Source: a bacterium (GTDB taxonomy: Bacteria; Cyanobacteriota; Vampirovibrionia; Gastranaerophilales; Gastranaerophilaceae). From it: a stretch of 64,000 bases of DNA. The stretch is from positions 1 through 64,000 of the forward strand of contig JAGCBH010000006.1 of assembly GCA_017652265.1 (NCBI GenBank), in the 5' to 3' direction. The notes under the pieces are model-generated. The model was not told where the DNA came from and did no database searches. It saw nothing but the letters and a program-made list of their open reading frames with translations. The position numbers and the translations under genes were made by a program. Positions 16,091 to 25,530 of the stretch are shown piece by piece. Numbering within the stretch: position 1 is the stretch's first letter; each line of letters begins with the position of its first letter.

Positions 16091-16485
16091 TGGCAAATAA
16101 CGAATTTATGGCAACAGGCCGCAGAAAAACCTCTATTGCAGTTGTAAAATTGGTTAAAGGTTCAGGCAGAATTTTTGTTAACGGCAAAAAACTTGCTGAT
16201 TACATCGGAAACAGTCCTGCAATTGAACTTTTAATCCGCAGACCGATGGCTTTAACTGAAACTCAGGACAGATATGATGTCAGAGCAAAAGTTATCGGCG
16301 GTGGTATCGTATCTCAAGCAGGTGCTATCAGACACGCAATTTCAAGAGCATTGTTGAAATCTAACGAAGAATTCAAAAATGTATTGAGATTAGAAGGTAT
16401 GTTAACCCGTGATGCACGTGTTAAAGAACGTAAAAAATACGGTAGAAAAAGAGCAAGAAAACGCTTCCAATTCTCAAAAAGATAA
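16090..16485 (+). CDS. rpsI: 30S ribosomal protein S9
   Basis: 131 residues. ATGRRKTSIAVVKLVKGSGR, a GGGIVSQAGAIRHAISRALL segment and the basic tail KKYGRKRARKRFQFSKR, whose last residues reach the P-site tRNA. SD GGAGG lies inside the end of rplM. Last gene of the operon; a terminator follows. Confidence 0.98.
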   Translation: MANNEFMATGRRKTSIAVVKLVKGSGRIFVNGKKLADYIGNSPAIELLIRRPMALTETQDRYDVRAKVIGGGIVSQAGAIRHAISRALLKSNEEFKNVLRLEGMLTRDARVKERKKYGRKRARKRFQFSKR

Positions 16486-16506
16486 TTATATTATCATATA
16501 CACACC

Positions 16507-16534
16507 AAAAAACTCCCGAAAGGGAGTTTTTTTA
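16507..16534 (+). terminator. Terminator of the infA-rpsI operon
   Basis: AAAAAACTCCC-GAAA-GGGAGTTTTTTT, a 10-11 bp stem with GAAA tetraloop and T run. Confidence 0.93.
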
Positions 16535-16544
16535 TACTCAAAAT

Positions 16545-16573
16545 TTGCAATTAAGTTGTGTCCATTGTACAAT
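16545..16573 (+). promoter_or_regulatory. gpmI promoter
   Basis: TTGCAA (16545-16550), exactly 17 nt, TACAAT (16568-16573). The same two hexamers and spacing occur before adhE (37264-37292). Confidence 0.65.
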
Positions 16574-16608
16574 TATTCAAGATAACTAGTTTTTTAAGGA
16601 ATAGTACT

Positions 16609-18138
16609 ATGACACAAAGAGTTTTGTTATGTATAATGGACGGTTGGGGAATAGCTCAAAATCATGAAGAGTTTGATGCTACCAAGCTTTCGGGCGCAGT
16701 TAACTTTAAACGTTTAAAAGAAGAAAATCCTCATATTCAGATCTTCGCTGACGGAGAAAACGTAGGATTACCAAAAGGTCAAATGGGAAACAGCGAAGTC
16801 GGACATTTGAATTTAGGTGCAGGCAGAATTGTTTATCAGGATTTATCAAGAATTAATAACGCCATAAAAGATGGATCATTCTTTAAAAATCAGGCATTTT
16901 TGGACTGCATTGCACACGTAAAAAAATATGATTCCGCATTGCACATCTATGGACTTATTTCAACAGGCGGAGTACACTCTTCATTAGACCACGTTCTTGC
17001 TCTCATTAAACTTTCAGCAGATAACGGTCTCAAAAAAGTGTATGTTCACGCATTTTTAGACGGCCGTGACACACCACCTCAAAGTGCCTGTCAATATGTT
17101 GAAATTGTTGAAAATGAACTCAAAAAATACGGTTTGCCACCTGTTGCAACGGTTATTGGCCGTTATTATATAATGGACAGGGATAATCGCTGGGAAAGAG
17201 TTGAAAAGGGCTACAATGCTTTATTACTTGGCGAAGGCGAACACGCAAAAACTGCCGTTGAAGGAATAAAAGCATCATACACAAAAGGTGAAAATGATGA
17301 ATTCGTTTTGCCTACCGTTATAGGCGGGGAAGAATCAAGAATACACGATAATGACGGAATAATTTTCTTCAATTACAGACCGGATAGAGCAAGAGAAGTT
17401 TCCAAAGCAATGATGTTCTCTGATTTTAACGGATTTGACCGTAAAGCAGTCCGCAAAAATCTGCATTACACAACAATGACTCCTTATGATGAAACTTTTA
17501 CGTTCCCTGTCGCATTCCCTAAAGAAAAACTCGTAAATATCCTGGGTGATGTTTTGCAGGCAAACGGAGTTAAACAATTCAGGACAGCAGAAACGGAAAA
17601 ATACGCTCACGTTACATTCTTCTTCAATGGCGGTGTTGAAGAACCGCAAAAAGATGAAACAAGAGTTCTTGTTCCGTCACCTAAAGTTGCAACTTACGAT
17701 ATGCAGCCTGAGATGAGCGCACCTGAGGTATGCGAAAAAGTTTTGGGTGCAATAAATAATCCTGACTACGGATTTATTCTCGTAAACTTTGCAAATCCTG
17801 ATATGGTAGGCCACACCGGAGTTCTTGAAGCCGCAGTTAAGGCTTGCAAAACCGTTGACGAATGTGTCGGCAAAATTGCTGATGAATGTAAAAAACATAA
17901 TATTGTAATGCTGTTGACGGCAGACCACGGCAATTCGGAAGTTATGGTAAATACGGAAACCGGAAAACCGCAAACCGCTCACACAACAAATCCTGTTCCA
18001 TTTCTTTTAATTAATGCGCCTAAAGGTACTAAATTAAAAGAAACAGGTGCTCTGTGTGATGTTGCACCGACAGTTTTGGATATAATGAATATAAAACAAC
18101 CTGCAGAAATGACAGGTAAATCACTTATAGACAGATAA
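16609..18138 (+). CDS. gpmI: 2,3-bisphosphoglycerate-independent phosphoglycerate mutase
   Basis: 509 residues, normal for iPGM, from the ATG at 16609 (SD AAGGA). MDGWGI opens the alkaline phosphatase-like domain with a metal Asp. S62 in GNSEVGHLNLGAGR is the phosphorylated nucleophile. HAFLDGRDTPPQS and GRYYIMDRDNRWER belong to the phosphotransfer domain, and NPDMVGHTG with TADHGNSE supply metal ligands. It interconverts 3- and 2-phosphoglycerate with two Mn ions, without a diphosphoglycerate cofactor. Confidence 0.98.
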   Translation: MTQRVLLCIMDGWGIAQNHEEFDATKLSGAVNFKRLKEENPHIQIFADGENVGLPKGQMGNSEVGHLNLGAGRIVYQDLSRINNAIKDGSFFKNQAFLDCIAHVKKYDSALHIYGLISTGGVHSSLDHVLALIKLSADNGLKKVYVHAFLDGRDTPPQSACQYVEIVENELKKYGLPPVATVIGRYYIMDRDNRWERVEKGYNALLLGEGEHAKTAVEGIKASYTKGENDEFVLPTVIGGEESRIHDNDGIIFFNYRPDRAREVSKAMMFSDFNGFDRKAVRKNLHYTTMTPYDETFTFPVAFPKEKLVNILGDVLQANGVKQFRTAETEKYAHVTFFFNGGVEEPQKDETRVLVPSPKVATYDMQPEMSAPEVCEKVLGAINNPDYGFILVNFANPDMVGHTGVLEAAVKACKTVDECVGKIADECKKHNIVMLLTADHGNSEVMVNTETGKPQTAHTTNPVPFLLINAPKGTKLKETGALCDVAPTVLDIMNIKQPAEMTGKSLIDR

Positions 18139-18151
18139 CGGAAGTATAAAG

Positions 18152-21115
18152 ATGACCGATAAATTTGACATAGATTTTTCATTCAAAAAGAACAACGTTG
18201 ATGAATTGTTTTTTAACCTCAGCGAAAACCCTGACGGTTTTAAAAACAAAGATTTCAGATACACTCTGAGTCTTATTTATCAGATTGTTGAAGAAGAATT
18301 TGCAGGAGTTTTCTTAAGCCCGAATGCACCTGCACGCAACACAGATTTCTTTTTGGTGAACAATAACGGCAAATTATCATTTTTCGTCACTCCGACCAAT
18401 AATTTTGATTATTATCTGAAATCCAAAGGCTCACTTTTCAGACTTCATTCATCCGTTTTAGAGGGCAAAGTCGGATATGCAATGGATTTTGATATGGTAA
18501 TGGATTATTTCGGCGGTTTCGGAAACATTGTCGGCATGGATTCTATGACGGAAACCTTTACCTACATAAACAAACTGACTTATTTTGTTCTTAAACTTGT
18601 TGAAAATCTGTACTTTATTCCGACGGTAAAAATCAGAGGTTCAATGTTCAGAATTGTTTATGAACCTATCATCACAAATCAGACACTTGCAAGAATTATC
18701 AACCAGTTTGAAGAATATTTGCCTGAAAATTTGTTTATCTCAGGTGAAAAACCAGAACATTTTGTAAGAGATTTTATTTATGATTATCTGAATTACGTTA
18801 TTTATAAGTTTTTAGGAATAAAGGCATATAAATTTAAAGACATAAAATCAGGCACCTACCTTGTTAAAGATTTAGAGCAAAAATGCATGATGCGCTCAAC
18901 CGATTTAGCGGAAAGCTTTAACAGCTGGTTTGATGAGCTTTACCTGGGCAAATACGATATTATTCCGTTCTTGAAAATAGAAAAAATTGAAGATGAACTT
19001 TTTAGAATGAAAGTACATATCAAAGACAGGAAAACGGGCGAAACCGTTTTAATAGATAAACTTTATACTGATGAAACAGTATTCGGCGCAAGATCGGATG
19101 ACATTGCAAAAATCGTTGAAAAACAATTAAACTATGCTATCCGTTATATGCCCGAACTTGAAAATTTATTTGAAGATGAAGAAAAGCTTTGTCTTGATTT
19201 GAATTTGACGGAAGTTTACAAAATAATTACCCAGACAGCATACTATCTTCAAAAAGCGCAGATTGAGGTCATTTTGCCTGAAGAACTGGTGCATGTTGTT
19301 ATCCCAAGAGCATCCATAAATGCAAAAGTCCGTGCAAAACGGGCAGCTGATTTGGCAGATATTTTTAATACCCCGTCAGCATCAAAGATTTCTCTTGACG
19401 ATATTTTGGAATTTAACTATGAAATTTCACTGGGTAACGAAAAAATCTCACTTGAAGAATTTCAAAAACTTACTAAAGATGCAAATGGTCTTATAAAATA
19501 TAAAAACAAATATATTCTTATTGATAAAGATGAAACATCAAAAATATTTGAACAGGTTGCAAAATCTGACATAAAAACCATGTCCAGAATGGAATTAATC
19601 CACGCATCAATATCAGGGCAATTAAAACAGTACGATTTTGATTATGATGAAGCGTTCGCTAATATTATAAAAGACTTCAATAAACCTGTTGAAGTTACTC
19701 CGCCAAAAACACTGACAGGCACCTTAAGACCGTATCAGGTTACAGGTTTGAAATGGCTGTGGACAAATGTTTCTAAAGGATTTGGCGTTTGTATGGCTGA
19801 TGATATGGGGTTAGGTAAAACTATCCAGATTTTGAGCCTTATACTCAAACTCAAAGAAGAAAATAAACTTTCAAAACCTGTTTTGGTTATCTGTCCTACC
19901 ACATTAATAGGTAACTGGATGAAAGAAATCAAAATGTTTGCGCCATCGCTTGATGCAGTTATACATCACGGAACAGAACGCAAGCTTGATGTCAATCATG
20001 ACGTTGTTCTCACAACATATGCAATTATGAGAATTGATGTTGAAGATTTCAAAAAACACAACTGGGGTATGATTATCGTTGATGAAGCACAAAACATGAA
20101 AAACCCTGACACCGCACAAACTCTTGCAATTAAACTTTTGAAATCAGATATTAAAGTTGCAATGACGGGTACTCCTGTTGAAAACAGACTTGTTGAACTT
20201 TGGAGTATTTTTGATTTCATAAATCCGGGTTATTTGGGAACGCTACGGGAATTCCAAAAAAGTTATGCAATACCTATTGAACGCTTTAAGGAAATTTCAA
20301 GGGCATCAAAACTTCGCCTATCTGTTTCGCCGTTTGTTTTAAGACGTTTAAAAACAGATAAAAAAGTTATCTCTGATTTGCCTGATAAAATTGTTCTTAA
20401 TGACTACTGTTATCTCAACAAGGCACAGGCAATTCTTTATGAAAAGACTTTGAACGAAATGATGGCAAAAATCAGCGAATTTTCAGGTATTAACAGACGA
20501 GGTAATATATTTAAACTTATTACCGCTCTGAAACAAATCTGCAACCACCCTTATCAATTCCTTAAATCTGGCGAAATGACAAGGGAAATGTCCGGAAAAC
20601 TTGATAAGTGTATGTCTTTGGTTGAAACCATTTTAGACAGAGGCGAAAAAACTCTTGTATTTACTCAGTACAGGGAAATGGGCGACATTTTAAATAAGGT
20701 TATTGCAAACGAATTAAATATTGACCCGTTATTCTTCCATGGCTCTTTGACAGTTAATCAGCGTGAAGAACTGATTAAAAGATTTCAGGAAAATGATGAT
20801 GATAAGATTATGATATTGTCCCTGAAAGCCGGCGGAACAGGTTTGAACCTCACAAGCGCAACAAATGTCATTCACTACGATTTGTGGTGGAATCCTGCGG
20901 TTGAAGACCAGGCTACCGACCGTACATACAGAATCGGTCAGGATAAAAACGTTATGGTTCACAGACTCATCACTCTTGGTACATTTGAAGAAAAAATTGA
21001 TGAGATGCTGAAAACCAAAAAAGAACTTGCAAATCTTGCCGTATTTGAAGGTGAAAAAATTATTACGGAACTCTCAGACGAGGAGATCTACGAAATCTTT
21101 TCACTTACGGTTTAA
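18152..21115 (+). CDS. SNF2-family DNA-dependent ATPase (helicase-like)
   Basis: 987 residues. The N-terminal half (to about 530) is a poorly conserved region as in bacterial HepA/SNF2 proteins without zinc-finger SWIM cysteines visible. The ATPase core starts with TLRPYQVTGLKWLW, Walker A DDMGLGKT at 550-557, motif II DEAQNMKNP, TGTPVENRLVELWSIFDF, and in the second lobe LVFTQYREM, GGTGLNLTSATNVIHYD and DQATDRTYRIGQ. Such proteins translocate on double-stranded DNA and remodel protein-DNA or polymerase complexes. It follows gpmI by 13 nt and is probably cotranscribed. Confidence 0.93.
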   Translation: MTDKFDIDFSFKKNNVDELFFNLSENPDGFKNKDFRYTLSLIYQIVEEEFAGVFLSPNAPARNTDFFLVNNNGKLSFFVTPTNNFDYYLKSKGSLFRLHSSVLEGKVGYAMDFDMVMDYFGGFGNIVGMDSMTETFTYINKLTYFVLKLVENLYFIPTVKIRGSMFRIVYEPIITNQTLARIINQFEEYLPENLFISGEKPEHFVRDFIYDYLNYVIYKFLGIKAYKFKDIKSGTYLVKDLEQKCMMRSTDLAESFNSWFDELYLGKYDIIPFLKIEKIEDELFRMKVHIKDRKTGETVLIDKLYTDETVFGARSDDIAKIVEKQLNYAIRYMPELENLFEDEEKLCLDLNLTEVYKIITQTAYYLQKAQIEVILPEELVHVVIPRASINAKVRAKRAADLADIFNTPSASKISLDDILEFNYEISLGNEKISLEEFQKLTKDANGLIKYKNKYILIDKDETSKIFEQVAKSDIKTMSRMELIHASISGQLKQYDFDYDEAFANIIKDFNKPVEVTPPKTLTGTLRPYQVTGLKWLWTNVSKGFGVCMADDMGLGKTIQILSLILKLKEENKLSKPVLVICPTTLIGNWMKEIKMFAPSLDAVIHHGTERKLDVNHDVVLTTYAIMRIDVEDFKKHNWGMIIVDEAQNMKNPDTAQTLAIKLLKSDIKVAMTGTPVENRLVELWSIFDFINPGYLGTLREFQKSYAIPIERFKEISRASKLRLSVSPFVLRRLKTDKKVISDLPDKIVLNDYCYLNKAQAILYEKTLNEMMAKISEFSGINRRGNIFKLITALKQICNHPYQFLKSGEMTREMSGKLDKCMSLVETILDRGEKTLVFTQYREMGDILNKVIANELNIDPLFFHGSLTVNQREELIKRFQENDDDKIMILSLKAGGTGLNLTSATNVIHYDLWWNPAVEDQATDRTYRIGQDKNVMVHRLITLGTFEEKIDEMLKTKKELANLAVFEGEKIITELSDEEIYEIFSLTV

Positions 21116-21129
21116 AATTTTTGTTTATT

Positions 21130-21163
21130 AAAAGAGCCGGCACACAGTACCGGCTCTTTTTTC
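21130..21163. terminator. Bidirectional terminator between convergent genes
   Basis: AAAAGAGCCGG (21130-21140) and CCGGCTCTTTT (21150-21160): 11-bp stem with A run on one side and T run on the other, serving both the SNF2 gene and the SLH gene. Confidence 0.92.
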
Positions 21164-21178
21164 GTTGTTATTTCACGT

Positions 21179-22324
21179 TTAGTTTTCCAATATCCAACCG
21201 TTTGTAAGGTCTATCTTTAACGGGCTGAACGTCTTAATGAAGATTGTTGTTTCAGGAGCAACATCAAGTTTTTCGCCCTTGAATACCGCTCTGACAAACT
21301 TCATAAACCAGTTTCTTTCCTTTTTGATATCAGAATAACCTTTAAGTTTAACCGTTTGGTCGTTAACTGTTGTAATAAGTGCATTGTCCAGATATAAAAC
21401 ACCATTCTTTACGAACCATCTGCCTTTTACAACATCAAGCAGCTGACCTCTTACATAAGCACCTTCCTGCAACAACATGTAATTTTCTGAAGTTACACAG
21501 TTTTGTGCAATGTAAGCAGTATAAATATCACCTACAGATGAAGATTGAGAACTTATGTAATTCGTCAATTTAACCGGCAAATATGTTCCGGCAGGAATTG
21601 TTGCAATAACACCATCAACTGTAACGTTCGGAATTGTATACCCGGTACCGGTTTTCTTTGTCATTGCCCATGCCAGTTTTTCGTTAGGATTTAATTTTGC
21701 CTGTTCTTTCATCGTGTATAAAACAGTTGCACATTCCGCTCTTGTTGCTGCTCTGTGAGGAGCGATAAGATTTTTGTCTTCCATAGGGGAAGTTGAAATC
21801 AAACCGAAAATTTCGGCTTTGCCGTATTTGATAATAGCTTCATTGGAAAGTGTGTTTACATCAGAATATTTCGCTTTCAAAATTTCCTGAGCTTTTGCCA
21901 AACTGATATTTTTATCAGACAAAGCATTAGCAGCAACCATAATTGCTTCTTCTCTTGATACGGAATCATAAGGTCTGAATTTTTCAGCACTTGAAGAAAT
22001 CAAATCAAAGAACAGCGCTTTTTGAATAAAATTGTAAGCCCAAAAATCGCTGTCAATATCCGTAAACATAACAGGCTGAGCAACTTGGGCATGTTCTTGT
22101 CCCAATGCTCTTATAGCCATTGAAGCAAATTCCGCTCTTGTTACAAGATCATCCGGCTTAAAAGTGCCGTCCGGATATCCATATAAAACACCCTGCTCAG
22201 ACAATTCATTAATCTGCTTTGCCGCCCAGTGATTAGCCGGAACATCAGGGTACGCCATTACGGTATTACTTGTAAAAAATACCGCAAACGCTGCCAAAAT
22301 ACCTACTAGTAATTTTTTCATCAT
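21179..22324 (-). CDS. Secreted S-layer homology (SLH) domain protein
   Basis: 381 residues (380 if the second of two adjacent ATGs is used, which is better spaced from SD AAAGGTGG). A signal peptide ends near VMAYPDV. SLH repeats: FPDV-type YPDVPANHWAAKQINELSEQ with GVLYGYPDGTFKPDDLVTRA; a second at about 85-130 (DIDSDFWAYNFIQKAL, SREEAIMVAANAL); and a more diverged third (about 150-205). The C-terminal 150 residues form a beta-rich domain (DGVIATIPAGTYLPVKLTNY) with no recognised name. SLH domains bind peptidoglycan-linked polymers. In cyanobacterial relatives, SLH proteins often tie the outer membrane to the wall. Confidence 0.9.
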   Translation of the reverse strand: MMKKLLVGILAAFAVFFTSNTVMAYPDVPANHWAAKQINELSEQGVLYGYPDGTFKPDDLVTRAEFASMAIRALGQEHAQVAQPVMFTDIDSDFWAYNFIQKALFFDLISSSAEKFRPYDSVSREEAIMVAANALSDKNISLAKAQEILKAKYSDVNTLSNEAIIKYGKAEIFGLISTSPMEDKNLIAPHRAATRAECATVLYTMKEQAKLNPNEKLAWAMTKKTGTGYTIPNVTVDGVIATIPAGTYLPVKLTNYISSQSSSVGDIYTAYIAQNCVTSENYMLLQEGAYVRGQLLDVVKGRWFVKNGVLYLDNALITTVNDQTVKLKGYSDIKKERNWFMKFVRAVFKGEKLDVAPETTIFIKTFSPLKIDLTNGWILEN

Positions 22325-22340
22325 ACCACCTTTCTACTTT

Positions 22341-23879
22341 CTAAATTTCAAAGTCATTTATCATTAATATTTGTATTTCACTCGCACTTAAATCAACGTT
22401 AATCTTATTTTTGCCAATAATAGGAGCGCCCGTTATTCTTACCGGCATAATTATCAAGTCAGGATTAATCTTTTTAATCTTAACTTCGCCTTTTGCATAG
22501 CCGCTCTTGTTCAGGTTACCTATCACAATAAGAGTATTTCTGTTATACGAAATTGCATAAGCAAATACGCTTGGATTATTTGTTTTCAATACGTGGAATG
22601 TACCCAGATTTAAATGTTTTACCAGATATTTTTTAAGCATGTTAGACATAACATATTCGTTTATAAGTATCTCATTATTGCCGTACGGAACGGGTGAATA
22701 GTTATATATGTCCATTTTTCCGCGCTGTACAAAATATCTGTTATCGTCAGTATCTGATTCTTTGGCAACTTTATTACCCCAAGGATATATGAAGTTTGCA
22801 CCGTTTTGATTACCATCCAAAATATATGAATTAACCGGCAGTGTCGCACCTAACCAGTATTCCATAATACAGAAATCAGCGCCCTGATTTAAAAGAACAC
22901 TTTCATCATCGTGAGAATCAAATACTCCCATAACCGCTTTCGGTTCATTGCCTTTTCTTATCGAAGAAATATAATTTGAAAGCTTTGTTGTAAATTCATT
23001 TGCACTGGTAATATTTTTAAATTCTTCAAAGAATCCGTAATATCCGTCAAACCCCGCATTCAAAAGAGCTTCTTTGGAAGTGTTAACAGGAGAAATTTTA
23101 ACTAGTTTCTGATTATCTTCAACCTGCGCAATCCAAAGGAATTGAGGATCCATTTTTCTTGAATAAGAAATTAAATCTTTCCAGAAAGATGCAGGCTTAA
23201 GTTCCGGTTCACTGGCTCTTACACCGTCAACCCCAAGTTCAAGCATCAAATCTACAAAACTTTTATAAACTTCATACAATTCCCTGTTGTATGCTTCTTC
23301 CGTACCTGCGTTAAACATTTTGACATCAGTCCACTCTCCTGCCTGCTGAGCGTCACCGTTTTTATCCTTTAAAAATAATTCCGGACGTTTAAGATACAAG
23401 TCATACGCGCCACATGGCGGAAGGTCAACAATAATTCTTATATCATTTTCATGTGCAGCTTCTATAAATTTCTTTGCCTGATCGTTAGCGGAAAGTATTG
23501 ATTTATCACTAACAAGCTGATGATTTAATTTTGAAAAATCCGAAACCGCATACAAAGAACCCGCCGTTCCCAACGCCTTAACTTTTCCTACTTCATTAAT
23601 AGGCATAAGCAAAAGAGTGTTAATACCATATGAAGGCATTACTTTTATACGTTCTATTGCGTTCAAAAAATTACCGCTTTCTTCGCCCTGCGATTTCATT
23701 ATAAGGCCGTCACCGTCAGTATCCAAAGCGGCAAAACTCCTCATATTTACTTCCATAATTATCGCGGAATTATTTAAAAAAGCTGTTCTTAAATCGTTTA
23801 TCCATACTTTATTTGCAGCGTAAGCCTGATTTAATCCCAAAAGAACCACGCCTAACAAAAGAAATAATACTCTTTTCAT
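22341..23879 (-). CDS. Secreted GH13-fold protein, probable catalytically degenerate (GlgE-like)
   Basis: 512 residues from the ATG at 23879 with SD GGGAG. Signal peptide to about 22 (QAYAA). A TIM-barrel alpha-amylase fold is visible: YGINTLLLMPINEVG, RIIVDLPPCGAYDLY, ELGVDGVRASEPELKPASFW, LWIAQVED and FDSHDDESVL. The segment at 215-233 lines up with the GH13_3 (GlgE) motif G-V-x2-x-R-V-D-N-P-x2-K-P, but Ser223 stands where the nucleophile Asp should be, and Gln252 aligns with the acid/base Glu. It may bind glucans without cutting them, or use unusual chemistry. Sixteen nt separate it from the SLH gene, so the pair is likely one operon. Confidence 0.75.
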   Translation of the reverse strand: MKRVLFLLLGVVLLGLNQAYAANKVWINDLRTAFLNNSAIIMEVNMRSFAALDTDGDGLIMKSQGEESGNFLNAIERIKVMPSYGINTLLLMPINEVGKVKALGTAGSLYAVSDFSKLNHQLVSDKSILSANDQAKKFIEAAHENDIRIIVDLPPCGAYDLYLKRPELFLKDKNGDAQQAGEWTDVKMFNAGTEEAYNRELYEVYKSFVDLMLELGVDGVRASEPELKPASFWKDLISYSRKMDPQFLWIAQVEDNQKLVKISPVNTSKEALLNAGFDGYYGFFEEFKNITSANEFTTKLSNYISSIRKGNEPKAVMGVFDSHDDESVLLNQGADFCIMEYWLGATLPVNSYILDGNQNGANFIYPWGNKVAKESDTDDNRYFVQRGKMDIYNYSPVPYGNNEILINEYVMSNMLKKYLVKHLNLGTFHVLKTNNPSVFAYAISYNRNTLIVIGNLNKSGYAKGEVKIKKINPDLIIMPVRITGAPIIGKNKINVDLSASEIQILMINDFEI

Positions 23880-24025
23880 ACACATCTCCCTCTTGAAAAT
23901 ACTATACCCCAAAAATAATAATAAAGCAATAATTTTCAAGTATTCAGGCAAACAAAAAGCGGACATCAGCCCGCAGTGAATTATTTGTGTGTAGTGTGAG
24001 TAAAAGTAAAATGCTTATATTAGAA

Positions 24026-24436
24026 CTAAATCAAACTTTCGTCATAAAGAGCATCCATCAATGCTGCATTGCCGAATAGAGTTTCAATGTTTTTTTCGGT
24101 TTCAAATTCAGCAAATTTAGCCAAATCGCCTTTTGTAACACCGGCAATTCTTGCATATTCAGATGCTGTAGGCAATGGCATATGTGAAATGCCTGCCATT
24201 TCAAAAAGCTCTTTTAAATCCTTTTCCGTCTGTCTGTCAAGTCTTTCTTTGTTGACAAACATCAACGCATCATTCGCAACACGTGTAGACTTAAGTAATT
24301 CATCCCCTTTGTCAACAAATTTTGCCTGTTTGTTTTCATCAACAGCAACTTCCCTAACTACTTCCTGCTTGACTTCCTTTTCATTTTTCACGAAATAATT
24401 TCTGTTGTTTTCAAAATTTCCGTCTATTCTGACCAT
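24026..24436 (-). CDS. Hypothetical soluble protein
   Basis: 136 residues, strong SD AAAGGAGG before the ATG. No recognised family. Highly charged; the N-terminal third is Lys/Glu/Asn-rich and probably disordered; the centre (DKGDELLKSTRVANDALMFV) and C-terminal part are helical. No membrane segment or signal. Monocistronic. Confidence 0.7.
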   Translation of the reverse strand: MVRIDGNFENNRNYFVKNEKEVKQEVVREVAVDENKQAKFVDKGDELLKSTRVANDALMFVNKERLDRQTEKDLKELFEMAGISHMPLPTASEYARIAGVTKGDLAKFAEFETEKNIETLFGNAALMDALYDESLI

Positions 24437-24562
24437 TATTGGCCTCCTTTTCTCAATTCAGTTTTACTCACATAAATGTATTCGGCATATATGAGTAAAA
24501 ACTTTAATAAAAAAGAAGGTTTTGTTACATAACTTAATAATAAATCTTAAAAGCCCGTCATA

Positions 24563-25321
24563 TCAGGCATTTAAATATTCATAAACTTTCAAAAGACCTC
24601 GCAAAGTCAGGTCGGGTTCGACATAATCAAACAAATTTTCCGTATATTGTGAAATAAATTCCGCCAGGCCGCCGGTTGCAATAACCACAAATTTATCCGG
24701 CGCAAGAGCTTCCCTGTAGCGCTTTACTATACCTTCAGCCATTGCCGCGCTACCGTAAACAACACCTGCAAGCATGGCGTCAACCGTATCCGTTGCAATA
24801 AGTTTTTTTGGCGCTGAGACCTTTGTTTCAGGCAATTTACTGGTTTTAGATGCCAAAGCGCCAAGCTGAATATTTATTCCCGCCGTTATCAGCCCGCCTA
24901 TAAACTCTTTATTTTTTGTCACAATTTCAACTGTAGTAGCCGTTCCGAAATCTACTATCACGCAATTTTCATGATATAACTCAACCGCACCGAAAGAATT
25001 TGCAATTCTGTCTGCGCCAAGTTCTGCAGGCACATCCGTTTTAATTTTCAATCCCAAAGGCAAATCATAAGTCAGCACAAGCGAATTCAGAGAGAACTGT
25101 TTATCAAGAAAATTTTTAAATCTTAAATCAAGTCCTGTTACAACAGATGCTATCACACAACCCGAAATGTTAAATCCAACGGTTTGCTCTTTTATCTTCT
25201 CACCGTATTCAAAATCCGAAACAGCATAATTTGACGGCAAACAAAACTTTTTAGTTAAGTTTTCACCGTCAAATATACCAAACGTTATATTACTGTTACC
25301 AATATCAATAGCTAATATCAT
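24563..25321 (-). CDS. coaX: Type III pantothenate kinase
   Basis: 252 residues. ASKHA-fold phosphate 1 motif MILAIDIGNSNITFGIFDG, pantothenate/dimer motif ELGADRIANSFGAV, phosphate 2 motif VIVDFGTATTVEI and GGLITAGINIQLGALAS are all present. It phosphorylates pantothenate, the first step to coenzyme A, and unlike CoaA is not feedback-inhibited by CoA. There is no SD; the -10 box is 9 nt from the ATG (next entry). Confidence 0.97.
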   Translation of the reverse strand: MILAIDIGNSNITFGIFDGENLTKKFCLPSNYAVSDFEYGEKIKEQTVGFNISGCVIASVVTGLDLRFKNFLDKQFSLNSLVLTYDLPLGLKIKTDVPAELGADRIANSFGAVELYHENCVIVDFGTATTVEIVTKNKEFIGGLITAGINIQLGALASKTSKLPETKVSAPKKLIATDTVDAMLAGVVYGSAAMAEGIVKRYREALAPDKFVVIATGGLAEFISQYTENLFDYVEPDLTLRGLLKVYEYLNA

Positions 25322-25330
25322 AACAGTTCG

Positions 25331-25339
25331 ATTATATCA
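25331..25339 (-). promoter_or_regulatory. Extended -10 promoter of coaX, giving a 2-3 nt leader
   Basis: On the minus strand TGA-TATAAT ends 9 nt before the coaX ATG, so transcription should begin 2-3 nt before the start codon. No SD is present. Confidence 0.55.
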
Positions 25340-25353
25340 TGAAAAGATTTCAG

Positions 25354-25530
25354 TTAGCCTACCAAGGCATTAGCCCCTGAATCACCAGAATCACCGAACA
25401 TTTTATGTAAAACATCTGCAAAATTAAAGTCAAACTTCGGTACTACTGGAGGTGTTTGCTGTGGATTCCCAGTTACATCTTTGTTATCCAATTTTACAGA
25501 AGAAACTGCTGGTATCGCATCGTCTTTCAT
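25354..25530 (-). CDS. Small 58-residue protein, unknown
   Basis: Begins MKDDAIPAVSSVKLDNKDVT and ends in a Gly/Ser/Asp-rich tail (GDSGDSGANALVG). A strong SD (GGAGG, 11 nt before ATG) supports it as a real gene. No Cys, signal peptide or membrane helix. The central FDFNFADVLHKMFG could be an amphipathic helix. The shape (polar leader-like part, short Gly-rich tail) recalls peptide precursors, but no modifying enzyme is adjacent. Confidence 0.6.
   Translation of the reverse strand: MKDDAIPAVSSVKLDNKDVTGNPQQTPPVVPKFDFNFADVLHKMFGDSGDSGANALVG

Noticed and set aside
24069-24398. 109-codon plus-strand frame opposite the 24026-24436 gene
   Set aside because: Ser/Phe-rich shadow without SD; the minus-strand gene has a strong AAAGGAGG.
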